Below are positions 1 to 9,116 of a DNA stretch of 38,797 nt, one piece after another. This stretch comes from Parachlorella kessleri (taxonomy: Eukaryota; Chlorophyta; Trebouxiophyceae; Chlorellales; Chlorellaceae), in contig BBXU01002736.1 in assembly GCA_001598975.1 (NCBI GenBank), positions 1 to 38,797 of the forward strand, in the 5' to 3' direction. The notes under the pieces were generated by a model. It was not told the origin of the DNA, did no database searches, and was given only the letters and a program-made list of their open reading frames with translations. Position 1 is the first letter of the stretch, and each line of letters opens with the position of its first letter. The position numbers and the translations under genes were made by a program.

Positions 1-31
1 CCTCCACCCCACCCCACCCCACCCCACCCCC
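1..31. repeat. (ACCCC)n simple repeat
   Basis: About five copies of the 5-base unit ACCCC run into a C-rich end, inside the first visible intron of the left-edge gene. It is C-rich on the plus strand and G-rich on the coding strand. It does not match the TTTAGGG-type plant/algal telomere unit. Confidence 0.85.
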
Positions 32-562
32 GTGTGACTCACCCGTCTGCACCAGCTGCCGGTGCGCGCCATCATCGGGCACCACCAGCGCTTTCAGGCC
101 CAGCCACCGCAAGTACAGCTGGCTGCCCTGCCAGCTGCTTTCCTGCTCCGCCTCCCGCTGCGCCTGCTGCGTCCCGACCAGCGACGGCGCCGCCGTGCCT
201 TGCTGCTGCTCTGCGACCACTTCCTCCCGAGGGAACGACTGCAGCGGCTCCTCTCCAGGTAAGGGCTCTATCTGCTGTGAGTCCTCGCTAAAGGGTATCT
301 GTTGGCTTTCTCCTGGCTGTGCTGAGGCGGCAAAGCCACGACTATGCTGCAACTGCCGCCGCCTGGGGGGTGCTGAGTGGCTGGGGCTGGCTGGCTGTTG
401 TTGGCGACCCTGGAATGCCAGTTCGCTGCTGCTACTACTTGAGAAAGCGTCACCTTGGGCATTGTCGCTATTGCTAGACGCTAAGGCAAGTATGGGCGCC
501 AGGCGCTCGGCATGACATGATGCCGTGACCCTGCCTAGGAGTTGCAACCGCCTTGCAAGCAT
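1..562 (-). CDS. 5' part of a mitochondrial-type protein of unknown function (runs off the left edge)
   Basis: The only exon in the window runs from an ATG at 562 down to a donor at 43 (ACGG|GTGAGT, phase 1); 1-42 is intron and the rest lies outside. It encodes 173 codons without a stop. The first residues, MLARRLQLLGRV, are basic and lack acidic residues, as in mitochondrial presequences. A further basic stretch ends in R-G-F-A-A at about residues 78-82, which resembles a matrix-protease site. The middle is rich in Ser and Gln and looks disordered. The last 30 residues (LYLRWLGLKALVV) look like the start of a folded region. I do not recognise the family. The gene is divergent from the next one, with 186 bases between the two starts. 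The start is inferred because it is the only upstream in-frame ATG that gives a presequence-like N-terminus. Confidence 0.6.
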   Translation of the reverse strand, partial: MLARRLQLLGRVTASCHAERLAPILALASSNSDNAQGDAFSSSSSSELAFQGRQQQPASPSHSAPPRRRQLQHSRGFAASAQPGESQQIPFSEDSQQIEPLPGEEPLQSFPREEVVAEQQQGTAAPSLVGTQQAQREAEQESSWQGSQLYLRWLGLKALVVPDDGAHRQLVQTGESHGGGVGWGGVE

Positions 563-748
563 TTTGAAAAGCACAAGCTGACATCCACCAATTGCTTACG
601 TTCCTTCATCTTTTCTCGCTGCCACGCTGGCAGGTAGCGCGCAGCTGCTCAGTGAAAGGCGCTGGAGCACAGAGCCCACAGACACTCGCAGCACCCTAGG
701 TTTCTGCGGCAGTGACTTGTTTCAGCTGCTCTAGGAGCTCTCGCAAGT
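563..748. promoter_or_regulatory. shared promoter region of two divergent genes
   Basis: This 186-base interval separates the two start codons of divergently oriented genes, both with mitochondrial-type presequences. It must contain both 5' UTRs and probably a bidirectional promoter. I see no clear TATA box. A minus-strand open frame crosses it and overlaps the first exon of the plus gene, but its coding signs are weak. Confidence 0.45.
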
Positions 749-1991
749 ATGATGCGCCCAGCAGTGACGCGTATGCTGGCAGGGGACCGCAGTGCGGTGG
801 CCCCCTTGGCAGCCAGGCTCTCCAGGGCTTTCGCCACAAAGGAAGGTCAGCTTTGGTTGTAATCAGTGCCGGATAATACCACTTTTACCTCTACGGGAAA
901 ATGTGTTATTCCCCCAGGGAGCAGCCCGCTGCCTGGCAACGTTGGGCAGTTGTGTAATGAGCACGGTCCGGCCCCCTGGGAGTCAAGTGTAAAAGCTCAC
1001 CAGGGAGAGAAAGCCAACCTAAACGAATGCCTGATGATCGGCTCTCTTTTCTTCTGCTCCTCTGCAGACAGCGCTGCCAACCTGATGGGCGGTGCCGGCG
1101 GTGACGCGGGCTCACAGAAAGCCACTACGTACAACACCGAGGCGGCAGCGGTGGGAGGCGACACTGACAAGGCTGCAGACAAGTTCCCCAACATGCCCGG
1201 CCCAGGTCAGCCGCCCCCCCTCCCCCCCCTTCGACGGTCTTCATTGTATTCAGTTTTTAGTTGCACAAGAACTGGCCGCCTGTGAACCTCTGGACTCGTA
1301 TCACCTGAAGCATTTGGTCACCTGTCTGATTGCCGTTGAGACCTTCCGTGTTGTGTGATCCCTCTCGTGGGCCACATCTGTACAACACCCTTGTCATATG
1401 CTGAGGTGGTTCCTGGTAGCAGGTGACGGGCATGAGGGGCTAAAGACCAAGGGGCGTGAAGGCAAGGAGGACTCCCCCGACTCCTCCCTGGCACGCGACC
1501 TTGATGAGCGCACCGGTCAGTCATGGGAGCCAATCAGAGCGCTCTGCGTGCGTGGACCTATTTTGCCAGGGCTGTTGATGAGACGTGCTATCTGTTGAAG
1601 AAGAAAGTATGGCGTGTCCTGACTCCTCACTAGCACGACGCACTGTTGGTAGGCGCTCTGGAGGGTAGGGCGCTGCCTCGTATAGAGGTTTTGGCACTAC
1701 CAGGCGCTCCCTTGACAAACCCGCACTCTGCAGTGCTGCATGCATGTGGCTGTTCGAATTCGCTCTCACACTCTGTTGCACTCTCCACTTCCCGTTCTCG
1801 GATTCTCCAGCGTCCCAACTGCACCGCTGTGCTGGCAGACTCGTGCCTTGCTCATTTGCCCACTTAGGGTTTTTACGACCTGACCTGCTTTCGCCACCTC
1901 CCTTGCAGCACCCGGCTCCCGCAGCGCGCCTTCAACGATGGGGACCACCCCCGGCAGCGACACAACCGAGCCAAAACCAGCGCCCATGTAA
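749..1991 (+). CDS. small mitochondrial-targeted hydrophilic protein (cluster member 1)
   Basis: Three exons, 749-845, 1068-1205 and 1909-1991, give 105 residues ending in TAA; both introns are phase 1. Exon 1 encodes a classic presequence, basic and free of acidic residues until D13, ending in LSRAFATKE (R-x-F-A-T, a typical matrix-protease context). The mature part is about 74 residues. It is small, lacks Cys, is rich in Gly, Ala, Asp, Thr and Pro, and is almost certainly intrinsically disordered. It ends in a Pro/Thr-rich tail (EPKPAPM). It shares the exon-1 design and all-phase-1 introns with the genes at 2377 and 6417, but lacks their acidic-aromatic motif. A late-embryogenesis-abundant-like stress role is possible from composition only; I do not recognise the family. 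Confidence 0.7.
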
Positions 1992-2376
1992 AAGGCAGGG
2001 TTGTAGAAGGAAGGAGGCTGTGGCCTCTTCATTTGAAGGTTGTGTTTTGGAAAGCATTATTTGTGCTAACGTCCTGCAAGTGCCCGATTTTTGGAAACTG
2101 GCTGTGCAGCCCTGTGCAAGGGCTTGAAGAGAGGTTAGCCCTGACTGCTAAGCTGCAAGCCCGTTGGACGTGCTGCTGCTGACTTACTGCATGACTTCCC
2201 CTGACGTGTGAGGCCCAGCATGCTGCCACCAGCAAGATGCCCGGCGCGCTGGGCGCGTCTGAGTCATAGCAGTAGTCATCAAAGTGTTCAGTCTCATTTT
2301 TAGGTTATAACACATACCAATCGTAGCAAATACCACGGTTTGATATAGGGATAGAACGTTCATGTCAGCAACCACC
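1992..2376. other. intergenic: 3' UTR of member 1 and promoter of member 2
   Basis: These 385 bases lie between two co-oriented genes and contain no convincing coding sequence. They probably hold the upstream gene's 3' end and the promoter of the gene at 2377. No TATA box or repeat was seen. Confidence 0.5.
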
Positions 2377-3717
2377 ATGCTGCGCCAAGGCACCGCTCGT
2401 CTGGTCCGAGAATTCAGCGCGAAATCAATCAAAAACGTTGATAAGTCAGCACCTTACACCTCAAGTGTGTGGGTCAGGAGCACGAGCAGCAGCACCGCCG
2501 TTGCTGGTGAGGGAGGCAGGCAGTTTCCCCGTCCCTTCAGCTTGCTCGAGTGTGCATTGTCTGATGGGAGGGTGGGTGGGGGTTATAAAACATGTGCCGC
2601 TCCCCTGCACGCCAAGTGTGCGCATTGGTGGAATAGGTGGACCTCTGCAATAGGCCACGAATCTTAAGGCAAGGTAAGATACAGCTGTTCGCCCCAAATC
2701 ACATGTATGTGATCCAGGCCTTCTTGTGCACTGCTGCACAGATACAGGCGAGCAGCAGCAGCACCAGCAGGAGCAGAGTCCTGTCGCTTCTGCTCCAGAA
2801 GCTGAAGGCAAACGCTCCGTGCCAGAGCCGGCCTTTGCATTGGAGGATGGGTTTGCCGGCGGCTGGAAATCAGATCCCTATGACAAAGGCAAGCAGATTG
2901 GACTGTATTTTGTGAGCAATCCATACCTATTAGTATGGGTGGCAGGTAGTGGAAACAAGGAGTAGAGCTGGGCTGGACTGGACTGGCAGGGCTGGATACA
3001 GAATGCATACCTATGTCGACCGCTGCTGGTACACGCCTTGCGTGCTGCACTTACTTGCCTAGGCGGAAGTTTTAGCAATAAGTGTAATTTGATAGCGACA
3101 AAGCCCGGGTCTCGACCCAAGGTGAGTAGACTCAGCTTGCCCATGTCACGCCCTGTATCTGAGCTTGGTAAGAGACGCACTGCCCCCACCATGACATGCG
3201 TGTCATGAAAGATTCGTGCCTTTGCCGTTCAGGAGCAGACACAGGCAAGCAGCAGCAGGTTCAGCAACCGGAGCGGAGACATCATACACCTGCTCTTGAA
3301 AGCGAATCCAAGAAGCCAGCGCCAGAGCTAGTCATGGAGGATGGGTTTGCAGGCGGCTGGAAGCCGGAGCTGGAGCCCAAAGGCAAGCAGGCTACGATTG
3401 CCTCCTGTCATGCGCCTGTGTGTGGTGGTCTGGTGTTGCAGACCGGCATGTGTGCTCTTGCAGCAGCAGCGGCTGACAGTGCGCGGCTTTCAAAGCAACC
3501 CAGTGGGACAATCCAGTGTGCTAGTGGCGTGTCTTTCTGGTCCTCTGTAACCAGACTTTAGAGGAGCATCCCACTGTTTGACTGCTGATATTGAGACTGA
3601 CCTTACTGTCTGCCTGCAGCCGTCCACCCCACATTCCCTTACAAGCCTGCTGAGGCTCAACCTCCTGAGGAGGGCCCAAGACCTGTGCCTAGCCTGCCTG
3701 TTAAGCGGCCCCGCTGA
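2377..3717 (+). CDS. mitochondrial-targeted protein with two copies of an acidic-aromatic module (cluster member 2)
   Basis: Four exons, 2377-2506, 2742-2888, 3233-3382 and 3620-3717, give 174 residues; all three introns are phase 1. An in-frame ATG at 2362 would add five residues. Exon 1 starts MLRQGTARLVREFSAKS, a presequence with an R-x-F-S site. Exons 2 and 3 are homologous. Each begins D-T-G-(E/K)-Q-Q-Q, continues Gln/Glu-rich, and ends in a conserved EDGFAGGWK motif followed by Lys-Gly at the exon border. Exon 4 is Pro-rich and ends in VKRPR. Introns 2 and 3 both start with GCAAGC rather than GT, so exon and donor were duplicated together. The mature protein looks disordered and acidic. 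The function is unknown; it may bind a mitochondrial partner through the repeated motif, or be a stress protein. Confidence 0.72.
2742..3382 (+). repeat. tandemly duplicated exon (exons 2 and 3 of the gene at 2377)
   Basis: The two exons are 147 and 150 bases, in the same phase, with the same order of features: a DTG-QQQ start, a Gln/Glu middle, PEPAF/PAPEL, EDGFAGGWK, and an AAAG|GCAAGCAG border. Similarity continues a few bases into the following introns. One unit of exon plus adjoining intron was therefore copied. Confidence 0.75.
2935..3006. repeat. dispersed ~70-bp repeat, copy 1
   Basis: The stretch in intron 2 of the gene at 2377, starting GTATGGGTGGCAGGTA and ending near GGCTGGATACAGAATG, closely resembles 32717-32786, with scattered mismatches and small indels. 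It lies about 30 kb from its partner and in the same orientation. It encodes nothing evident and could be a remnant of a short mobile element. Confidence 0.6.
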
Positions 3718-4522
3718 CCCGCCGGGGGCTGGATGTTGCCACGCCCCGCTGGCATCTCCCTGCCATGCTTGGCATGCCCCGCTGACGCTGCGTCAAGCTG
3801 CCTATCGGCTTGGAGAGTAGTTCAGGTCGCCTGGGCCTCAATGACGGTGGGTCTAGGCAACAGTATCACGCTGCCGCCCTTCGCTGTCATGGAGTACTTG
3901 CCAGCCTCGTGTGGGTGTTCATCGTGCTAGCCAGGTTTATAGCACCAGAATCGTTGTTGTCAGATGTATGTCATGGGGGTTGGTGGGATGTCCTATGGCT
4001 CGGAAGTTGACTTTAGGACTGAGGGCTGGAAGGCCTCAATGTGTTTCTTGGTGTCCATCCTGCATTAACAAGCATTGGCAAGTAAAGGTAATAGATGACT
4101 GACTGAACGCGCTCAGGCCTGCTGCATCACCAACAGTGGTGGGTGCGACCTGTGCCGGTAGGCAAGTACCGCTGCACTTCCAACCTGCCAATCAATCGAG
4201 AGTCATCTAAAGAAGTTGGTTCACGGCCACAACAATTGGAACAGCAAGCTGGCAGACTGCCGCCAGCTTTGGATTGTCGGATGGAAGTGAAGGGGGCATT
4301 TCTGCAGCTGATTGCCAGTGATTGCGAAATGTGTATGGAGCTGCGATAGCGCCGCACGAGTAGTACTGCCGTGCATGGGTAGAGACAAGGCTCTGCAATT
4401 GCAATACAGCCCAACTGCAATTAGCCCTGTCCCTACACTCCTCCCCTAGCTGTTCTGTTTTGTACTATCGGCCACCACCGACACAGAGGTAAGCCCCTAG
4501 CAAAGTTTTTGCAGCAGCCCTA
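3718..4522. other. convergent intergenic region
   Basis: This is the region between the stop of the plus gene at 3717 and the stop of the minus gene at 4523. It presumably holds both 3' UTRs. Short open frames are present but lack splice support or recognisable protein features. I see no RNA gene. Confidence 0.5.
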
Positions 4523-5817
4523 TCAGCTTTCCTCGGACCCCCCAACCAGCCACTTCAAGAATATGCATAGCCAGCAGGCAGGCAGGCAGGCAGGTGTAAC
4601 GTTGCCTGGCCGCCTCACGCACCAGTGTCGGAGACCCTTGATCTTCCCGCTGCTGTCAAAAGTCCACTCCAGCAGTATCTCATCTGCTAGCTTCGTGCCT
4701 ACAGTGGATGGAAACCAGCGACAAAAGCCATAGTTCCCTTCCTGAAGAGCAAGACAAAACCTCTCAGGATAGACTTGCTTCGAGCACTGACTCATCTGCC
4801 AGCTCTTCCCTTGTGGTACGAACATCATCCAAGAGCTTGCGTGGAGTCATGAAGCCACATGAAGCGGCCTACTGTTACCTGTGGCAGTTGCCGTGCCAGC
4901 AATGTACAGCCAGGCAAACGCCTTCTCCTCCCCCTCCACCACCCTGACCAGGTCGAACTGCTCAAACAACACCACCTGCGGCGATACCAGCAAAGCCCCT
5001 TGGCTACCGCCTCCAAGGGGATCAGGAATCAGAGTATCTGACCAGCTCCAGGGCAGTACAGATGAGGGGTGAGGGCCAGCCTCATCACCACACGAGCCTT
5101 TGGATGATACATTTGAGCGCCAGGAGGCGTGATCCTGTGGGATAGGGATACTCGAGGCACGGTTGGTCCTCCCAGTGTGCCAAAGGCGGTAAGGGCATAG
5201 GTGCCTACATCCGCCACACCCTTTCCAGCCCATGATGTAATCGTTCCAATGGTGGCTTGCCTTGGGCAGCTCCTCATATAGCTTGATGACCTCGCTGACG
5301 CCTGACCTCCTCTTCACATGCACCAGACCAGCATCCTGCAGATGGCGCATAGAGCAGAAACTCTGCAGAACCGCTGTCTTCTTCCATGCTTGCACTGCCT
5401 GCCTCCATACCCTGCACTCAAGTCCTTGGTTCACTTACAGTCCCAACCACAGCAAGCTGGGCAGGTACGCTGCTGCTCTACCCCCCCTGCTACCATGTGT
5501 GAATTCGTTGTTGAGGGCAGTGGAGGGTACCGGGACCTTAGGCACTATTATCGTTTCAAGCCCTCCGGTGAGCTCCACTATGCCTTGCAGCAGCCTCTTG
5601 CAGTAGCCCAAGTACTGCCGAACTAGCTGAGCGTGCAATGCCTGCCAGCCTGCCGACGGACACCACCCACCTGGGCGGTATTGCCGAACGGGAAGTCCTC
5701 GAACTGCACGTCTTGGGCGAGGTGCTCTCGCAGGAAAGCTTCAAAAGCAGGCCAGTCCTGCTGGTTATTCAGCATGGCGGTGTAGTAGCGGTGGAGCAGG
5801 TCGGCTTTCGTACCCAT
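4523..5817 (-). CDS. NTF2-like / SnoaL-like fold protein
   Basis: Exon 1 (5817-5671) starts MGTKADLLHRYYTAML and contains FLREHLAQDVQFEDFPFGN. This helix followed by a D-V-x-F-E-D strand is typical of SnoaL/ester-cyclase members of the NTF2 superfamily. Later exons are 5335-5261 (ends EVIKLYEELPK, then a GC donor), 4975-4879 (FDLVRVVEGEEKAFAWLYIAGTATATG) and 4741-4523 (VGTKLADEILLEWTFDSSGKI). These fit the last strands of the fold, where family members often show GKI. The middle exon near 5640-5444 (LVRQYLGYCKRLLQGIVEL) and the junction between 4879 and 4741 do not join in phase as drawn, so the exon chain is incomplete. Small-ligand binding or cyclase activity is possible. It sits inside the mitochondrial cluster on the other strand. 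Confidence 0.55.
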
Positions 5818-6416
5818 CCTGGTCAAGAATCGTGTTTAGCAGAAATAGTTGCTGGGAGACACTTGTAAGAAATCGCAGTCTGTATGTTATAGGACCGGCA
5901 GTACCGGTAGGCACAGTCACCACTTGGCGGAGCGCGTTCAGGCGGGACGGGCTGTCTAGTGCATATATGCACGAATATGAGGAGAATTGCACTTATGCCT
6001 ACATGCATTGAAGCAGCGACGTTTTGGGCTGTTGGGCTGAGATGTAACTCGGGCGCAAGCGCCCGGGTCCTGTCTGCGGTGATGTTGAGGTAGATGACAT
6101 GACAGAACAGGTTCCCTCATACTATCTTACGTATTCTAGTCTTCAATATATCCTCTACACCACAGCCCTTCTTTTCACATGATCCTTTGAGGCCCTGCCA
6201 GGTCTTCACTGCTATATGCTTTCTCTGAACTTGCTTTCCTCATACACCCCAAAGCCTTAGATTCAATAAATTGATAGTATTCAAAACCGGCACGGCCATA
6301 CTGACCAGCATTGGAAACAGCACCGGCTTCCACCCAGCTCCCCCTGCCAGGGAGGCCACCCCTCCTCCTGCGAGACCAGTCATTTTGCTGTTCTCCCCCT
6401 CAAGCGCTCTGACAAC
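5818..6416. other. divergent intergenic region with a GC-rich hairpin
   Basis: This region separates the minus NTF2-like gene from the plus gene at 6417 and should contain both promoters. At 6050-6065 there is a perfect inverted repeat, CGGGCG-CAAG-CGCCCG, with a 6-bp stem and a 4-base loop. No TATA box and no coding exon with support were seen. Confidence 0.5.
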
Positions 6417-7753
6417 ATGCTGCGCCACGCGACGACAGTCTCCGGTGCCACGGCAACAGCTTGCATCCGGCAGCCCTTGCCGGCTACCCAGAGGCTGATG
6501 TCCATCGCCGGTACGAACAAACGTCTGGTGAGGGTGTGCGTTACCAGCACCATCTGGGCGTAGTGATCGAGTTGAGACTTGTTAGTGTTAGTGTGGGGAG
6601 TGGTGGAGCAAGGTGCCAAGGTGCTGCACTTGGTGAGGGTGCGGGGGAGGGTGGCGGGTAGTCCCCTTCCATCCCCTTCCTGACATAGGTTCCGTATCGA
6701 GTCTAAGAAACGTATGACGGCTCAGGTTCAGATTCAGAAATCCCAGGAGGTGCGCCGTGCAAGGGTGTGAGCTGGGACTTGTTTCCTGGTCGCAGGGGAG
6801 GCCGTAGAGGTGGCCAAGGGAAAGCTGCAGGATCTGGTGGGCGACTCACCGCCAGGTGCCTCTCTTAAGGATGCCAAGTGTTGTTTGTTGGACTTCACCA
6901 GGATCTTCGCTCGTAGTGTGGTCTACAGTCGACAGTGCCAGCCCCCGTTGCGGGGGGACGTTTGCCAGCAGTGTTGCCAACAGTGGTGCCACCAGTGTTG
7001 AGCTGCTGGGGCAGTATGCACCGCTGCACTCCCTATGAGCTGCACAGGCAGCAGAAATCGTTATGGCAAGGCAGGAAGCGCTCTCCTAGGCTCTTCAGCC
7101 TTGTGCCTGCCAGGCGACTTGGGGTGTGATATGCATGACAATCACACGGCTTGCGCCTGTACTGCCGCGGCAGTGCCTGACCGTGCCTGCTGGTGCTATG
7201 CAGAGGCGGAGATCAAAAGCGAGCTGCCTGCCATGATGCCAGAAGAGGGATTTGAGGGCGGCCTTGATCCAGCAGCAGAGGAGAGAGGTGAGTGCTGCGG
7301 CCTGAGCTCAGCGCGTTTTTTAGTATGCATCTCTGTAATATGCTCGCGACCGGCCCGGCGCCAAGTGTAGGTTATTGCTCCATGCTCGTGATACACTCGG
7401 GGTGCTTAGGTTACCTACATCGCCCGGCTGTTTTCAGAGCTAGATCCAGAGTTAGCTGACCTTGGCCTATGAATAACAGCAATTTCACTGGTGAACTGCA
7501 CATGATTTGGCATGAGGCGCCCGGTCTGGGGTATGTGTGTTGCTCTGCAGCCTTCCTCAAGCCTTGTAACCGCCGTGGCCTCCCTGCCTCCCCAACTGAC
7601 CTGCTACCTTGCCTTGCATGCTGTGCAGCCGCGAGCGAGTCGCAGCAGCCTAATTACAAGCATTCGACTGACTATGAGAAGGCACCAGGGGAGCCAGATG
7701 TGCCTGCCCCCTCGATGGAGGAGGACTTCAAGGACTCATGGAGCAAAGTCTGA
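6417..7753 (+). CDS. mitochondrial-targeted acidic protein (cluster member 3)
   Basis: Four exons, 6417-6510, 6796-6855, 7204-7287 and 7629-7753, give 120 residues; all introns are phase 1. Exon 1 encodes an uncharged-to-basic presequence (MLRHATTVSGATATAC, later QRLMSIAG). Exon 2 encodes an amphipathic helix, GEAVEVAKGKLQDLVGD, with an LEA-like pattern. Exon 3 carries MMPEEGFEGGLD and exon 4 ends SMEEDFKDSWSKV. Both resemble the EDGFAGGWK motif of the gene at 2377 (acidic pair, Phe, Gly/Asp-Gly/Ser, Trp or Leu). The exon-2 donor (CCAG|GTGCCT) is weak, and an extra exon between 6855 and 7204 cannot be excluded. The function is unknown. Shared layout and motif suggest a tandem gene family. Confidence 0.65.
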
Positions 7754-8304
7754 TGAGTCATTCATAGCATACCTCAGTCCGCCTGCAGGGTGAGGCATAT
7801 GATGGGCGACGCTGTTGTAGCCACCTCAATTATGTGGCTGGGGTGAGCCCCCTTCATCCATAGGTGCATGATGTCCCGACATTGATAGAACTGTCATTTA
7901 TGAAGATAATATGAGTGACAGGAAGGGGTCAGACAGCACCATGACAGCAGTGTACCGGGTGCCAGCTGCGTCAATGAGTCGGCTGTTATTTGCGGGTTGT
8001 ACAGCGGGTGTCTAATCAACCAACCTCACCCTTGTGTACCTAGCTGCAGGGTTAGCTTTAGGGCTAGGCGGTGCCGTGGGCACAGCGAGGAGGTTTTACC
8101 CATCCCGAGCATGTTTCCCTTGCCATGTATGATTGCGGCAAGGTGTATCTAGCAGGGCGGCAATCGTAATCCAGCGCGTAGTGAGGAGCGGACTGCAGTT
8201 CTAGTTAAGCAGGCCTGCTTCTCTCTATGGAGGTATAGACGGTAGCCAGGGCATGGTTTCATAACTTGTCTGTAAGCCTTTTGCCTAAATCCGGCGGTAG
8301 ATTT

Positions 8305-8359
8305 GAGACCTGTTGTGTGCCCTAGTCAGAGCTGAGACCTGTTGTGTGCCCCAGTCAGA
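8305..8359. repeat. two-copy direct repeat, 29-bp period
   Basis: GAGACCTGTTGTGTGCCC is followed by (T/C)AGTCAGA at 8305-8330 and again at 8334-8359. The two 26-base copies differ at one position. They are intergenic, and no function is apparent. Confidence 0.9.
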
Positions 8360-8606
8360 CCCAGACTGCCCTTCAGTCTGTACGCCCGCCATTGTGTACA
8401 CTAGCTAGTCAACCGTGTGCAGTGTAGAAGAGCTTGGTGTAACATGTTTGCCTAGCAGTCTTTGGACTTGTGGAGCAGAACTGTAACACGATGAATCCCT
8501 ATAACTGCAGAAGCTGTGCATGTTCCGACGATCGGTGGGCTCTCTAGTACATCATACCGTACAGGAAGATGGAATGACCAGGCCACCCACTTGGGGGTGG
8601 CAGGGG

Positions 8607-8614
8607 TATAAATA
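8607..8614 (+). promoter_or_regulatory. TATA-box-like element TATAAATA
   Basis: TATAAATA sits in a G-rich context (CAGGGGTATAAATAGGGGGG), a canonical core-promoter sequence. It is about 500 bases upstream of the ATG at 9117, so it would imply a long or spliced 5' UTR for that gene or serve an unannotated transcript. Confidence 0.4.
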
Positions 8615-9116
8615 GGGGGGAGCACAGCATAGAGTTGTGACAAGCCATGCTGCCATGAGGCTGATCACGCGCCTTTTACTGCTTTAAAGCAGCTCCTAGT
8701 GCCACTCCACACCAACAGCAGTCTCACATTCATACAAGGACATAATGCAGCAGACAATACGCCTGCGTACTACATTGCCTCTAGTACACACACAGAGTAC
8801 ATGCAGCCACGGGTCATGCTTACGTCTCGTTTAGGCAGGAGGGCAAGCAGCCGCAAACCCAGCACCGTTGGTGCCTAAGACTTTGTTTACACCCTTGCAA
8901 TGGAAAACTCTCCCGGAAGATGGAGCTCTTCCTCAGAGCGGAACCCTGGGTTCTCTTCGCGCTGGCGGGAGGGGCACTTGTTTGACTCCCCTGACAGCCA
9001 CCCGGCATCCCACAGTGGGCGCTAGTGGGTTGGTTATTTGTGCCATCTTGTGTCATTTGTCACAGGTGCACGGTGTCCCTCTTCACTGAAGGTTGTTGCC
9101 ATCTGACATCGACATC

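Larger units (their letters stand above)
7754..9116. other. intergenic region upstream of the LysM-FAS1 gene
   Basis: About 1.36 kb without a supported coding exon. It holds the 3' end of the gene at 6417, a two-copy direct repeat (8305-8359), a TATA-like box (8607-8614) and the promoter/5' UTR of the gene at 9117. Confidence 0.5.

Noticed and set aside
1..31. possible telomere or subtelomere
   Set aside because: The ACCCC unit does not match TTTAGGG-type telomere repeats and is flanked by a coding exon.
700..895. minus-strand frame ending LRELLEQLKQVTAAET
   Set aside because: It overlaps the presequence exon (749-845) of the plus gene, whose three exons join in phase. It is not needed for the left-edge gene, which has its own ATG at 562.
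5029..5277. minus-strand frame reading GVADVGTYALTAFGTLGG
   Set aside because: It looks protein-like but overlaps the end of the phase-consistent exon 5335-5261 in another frame and has no acceptor that fits. It is treated as intron of the NTF2-like gene, though this could change with cDNA.
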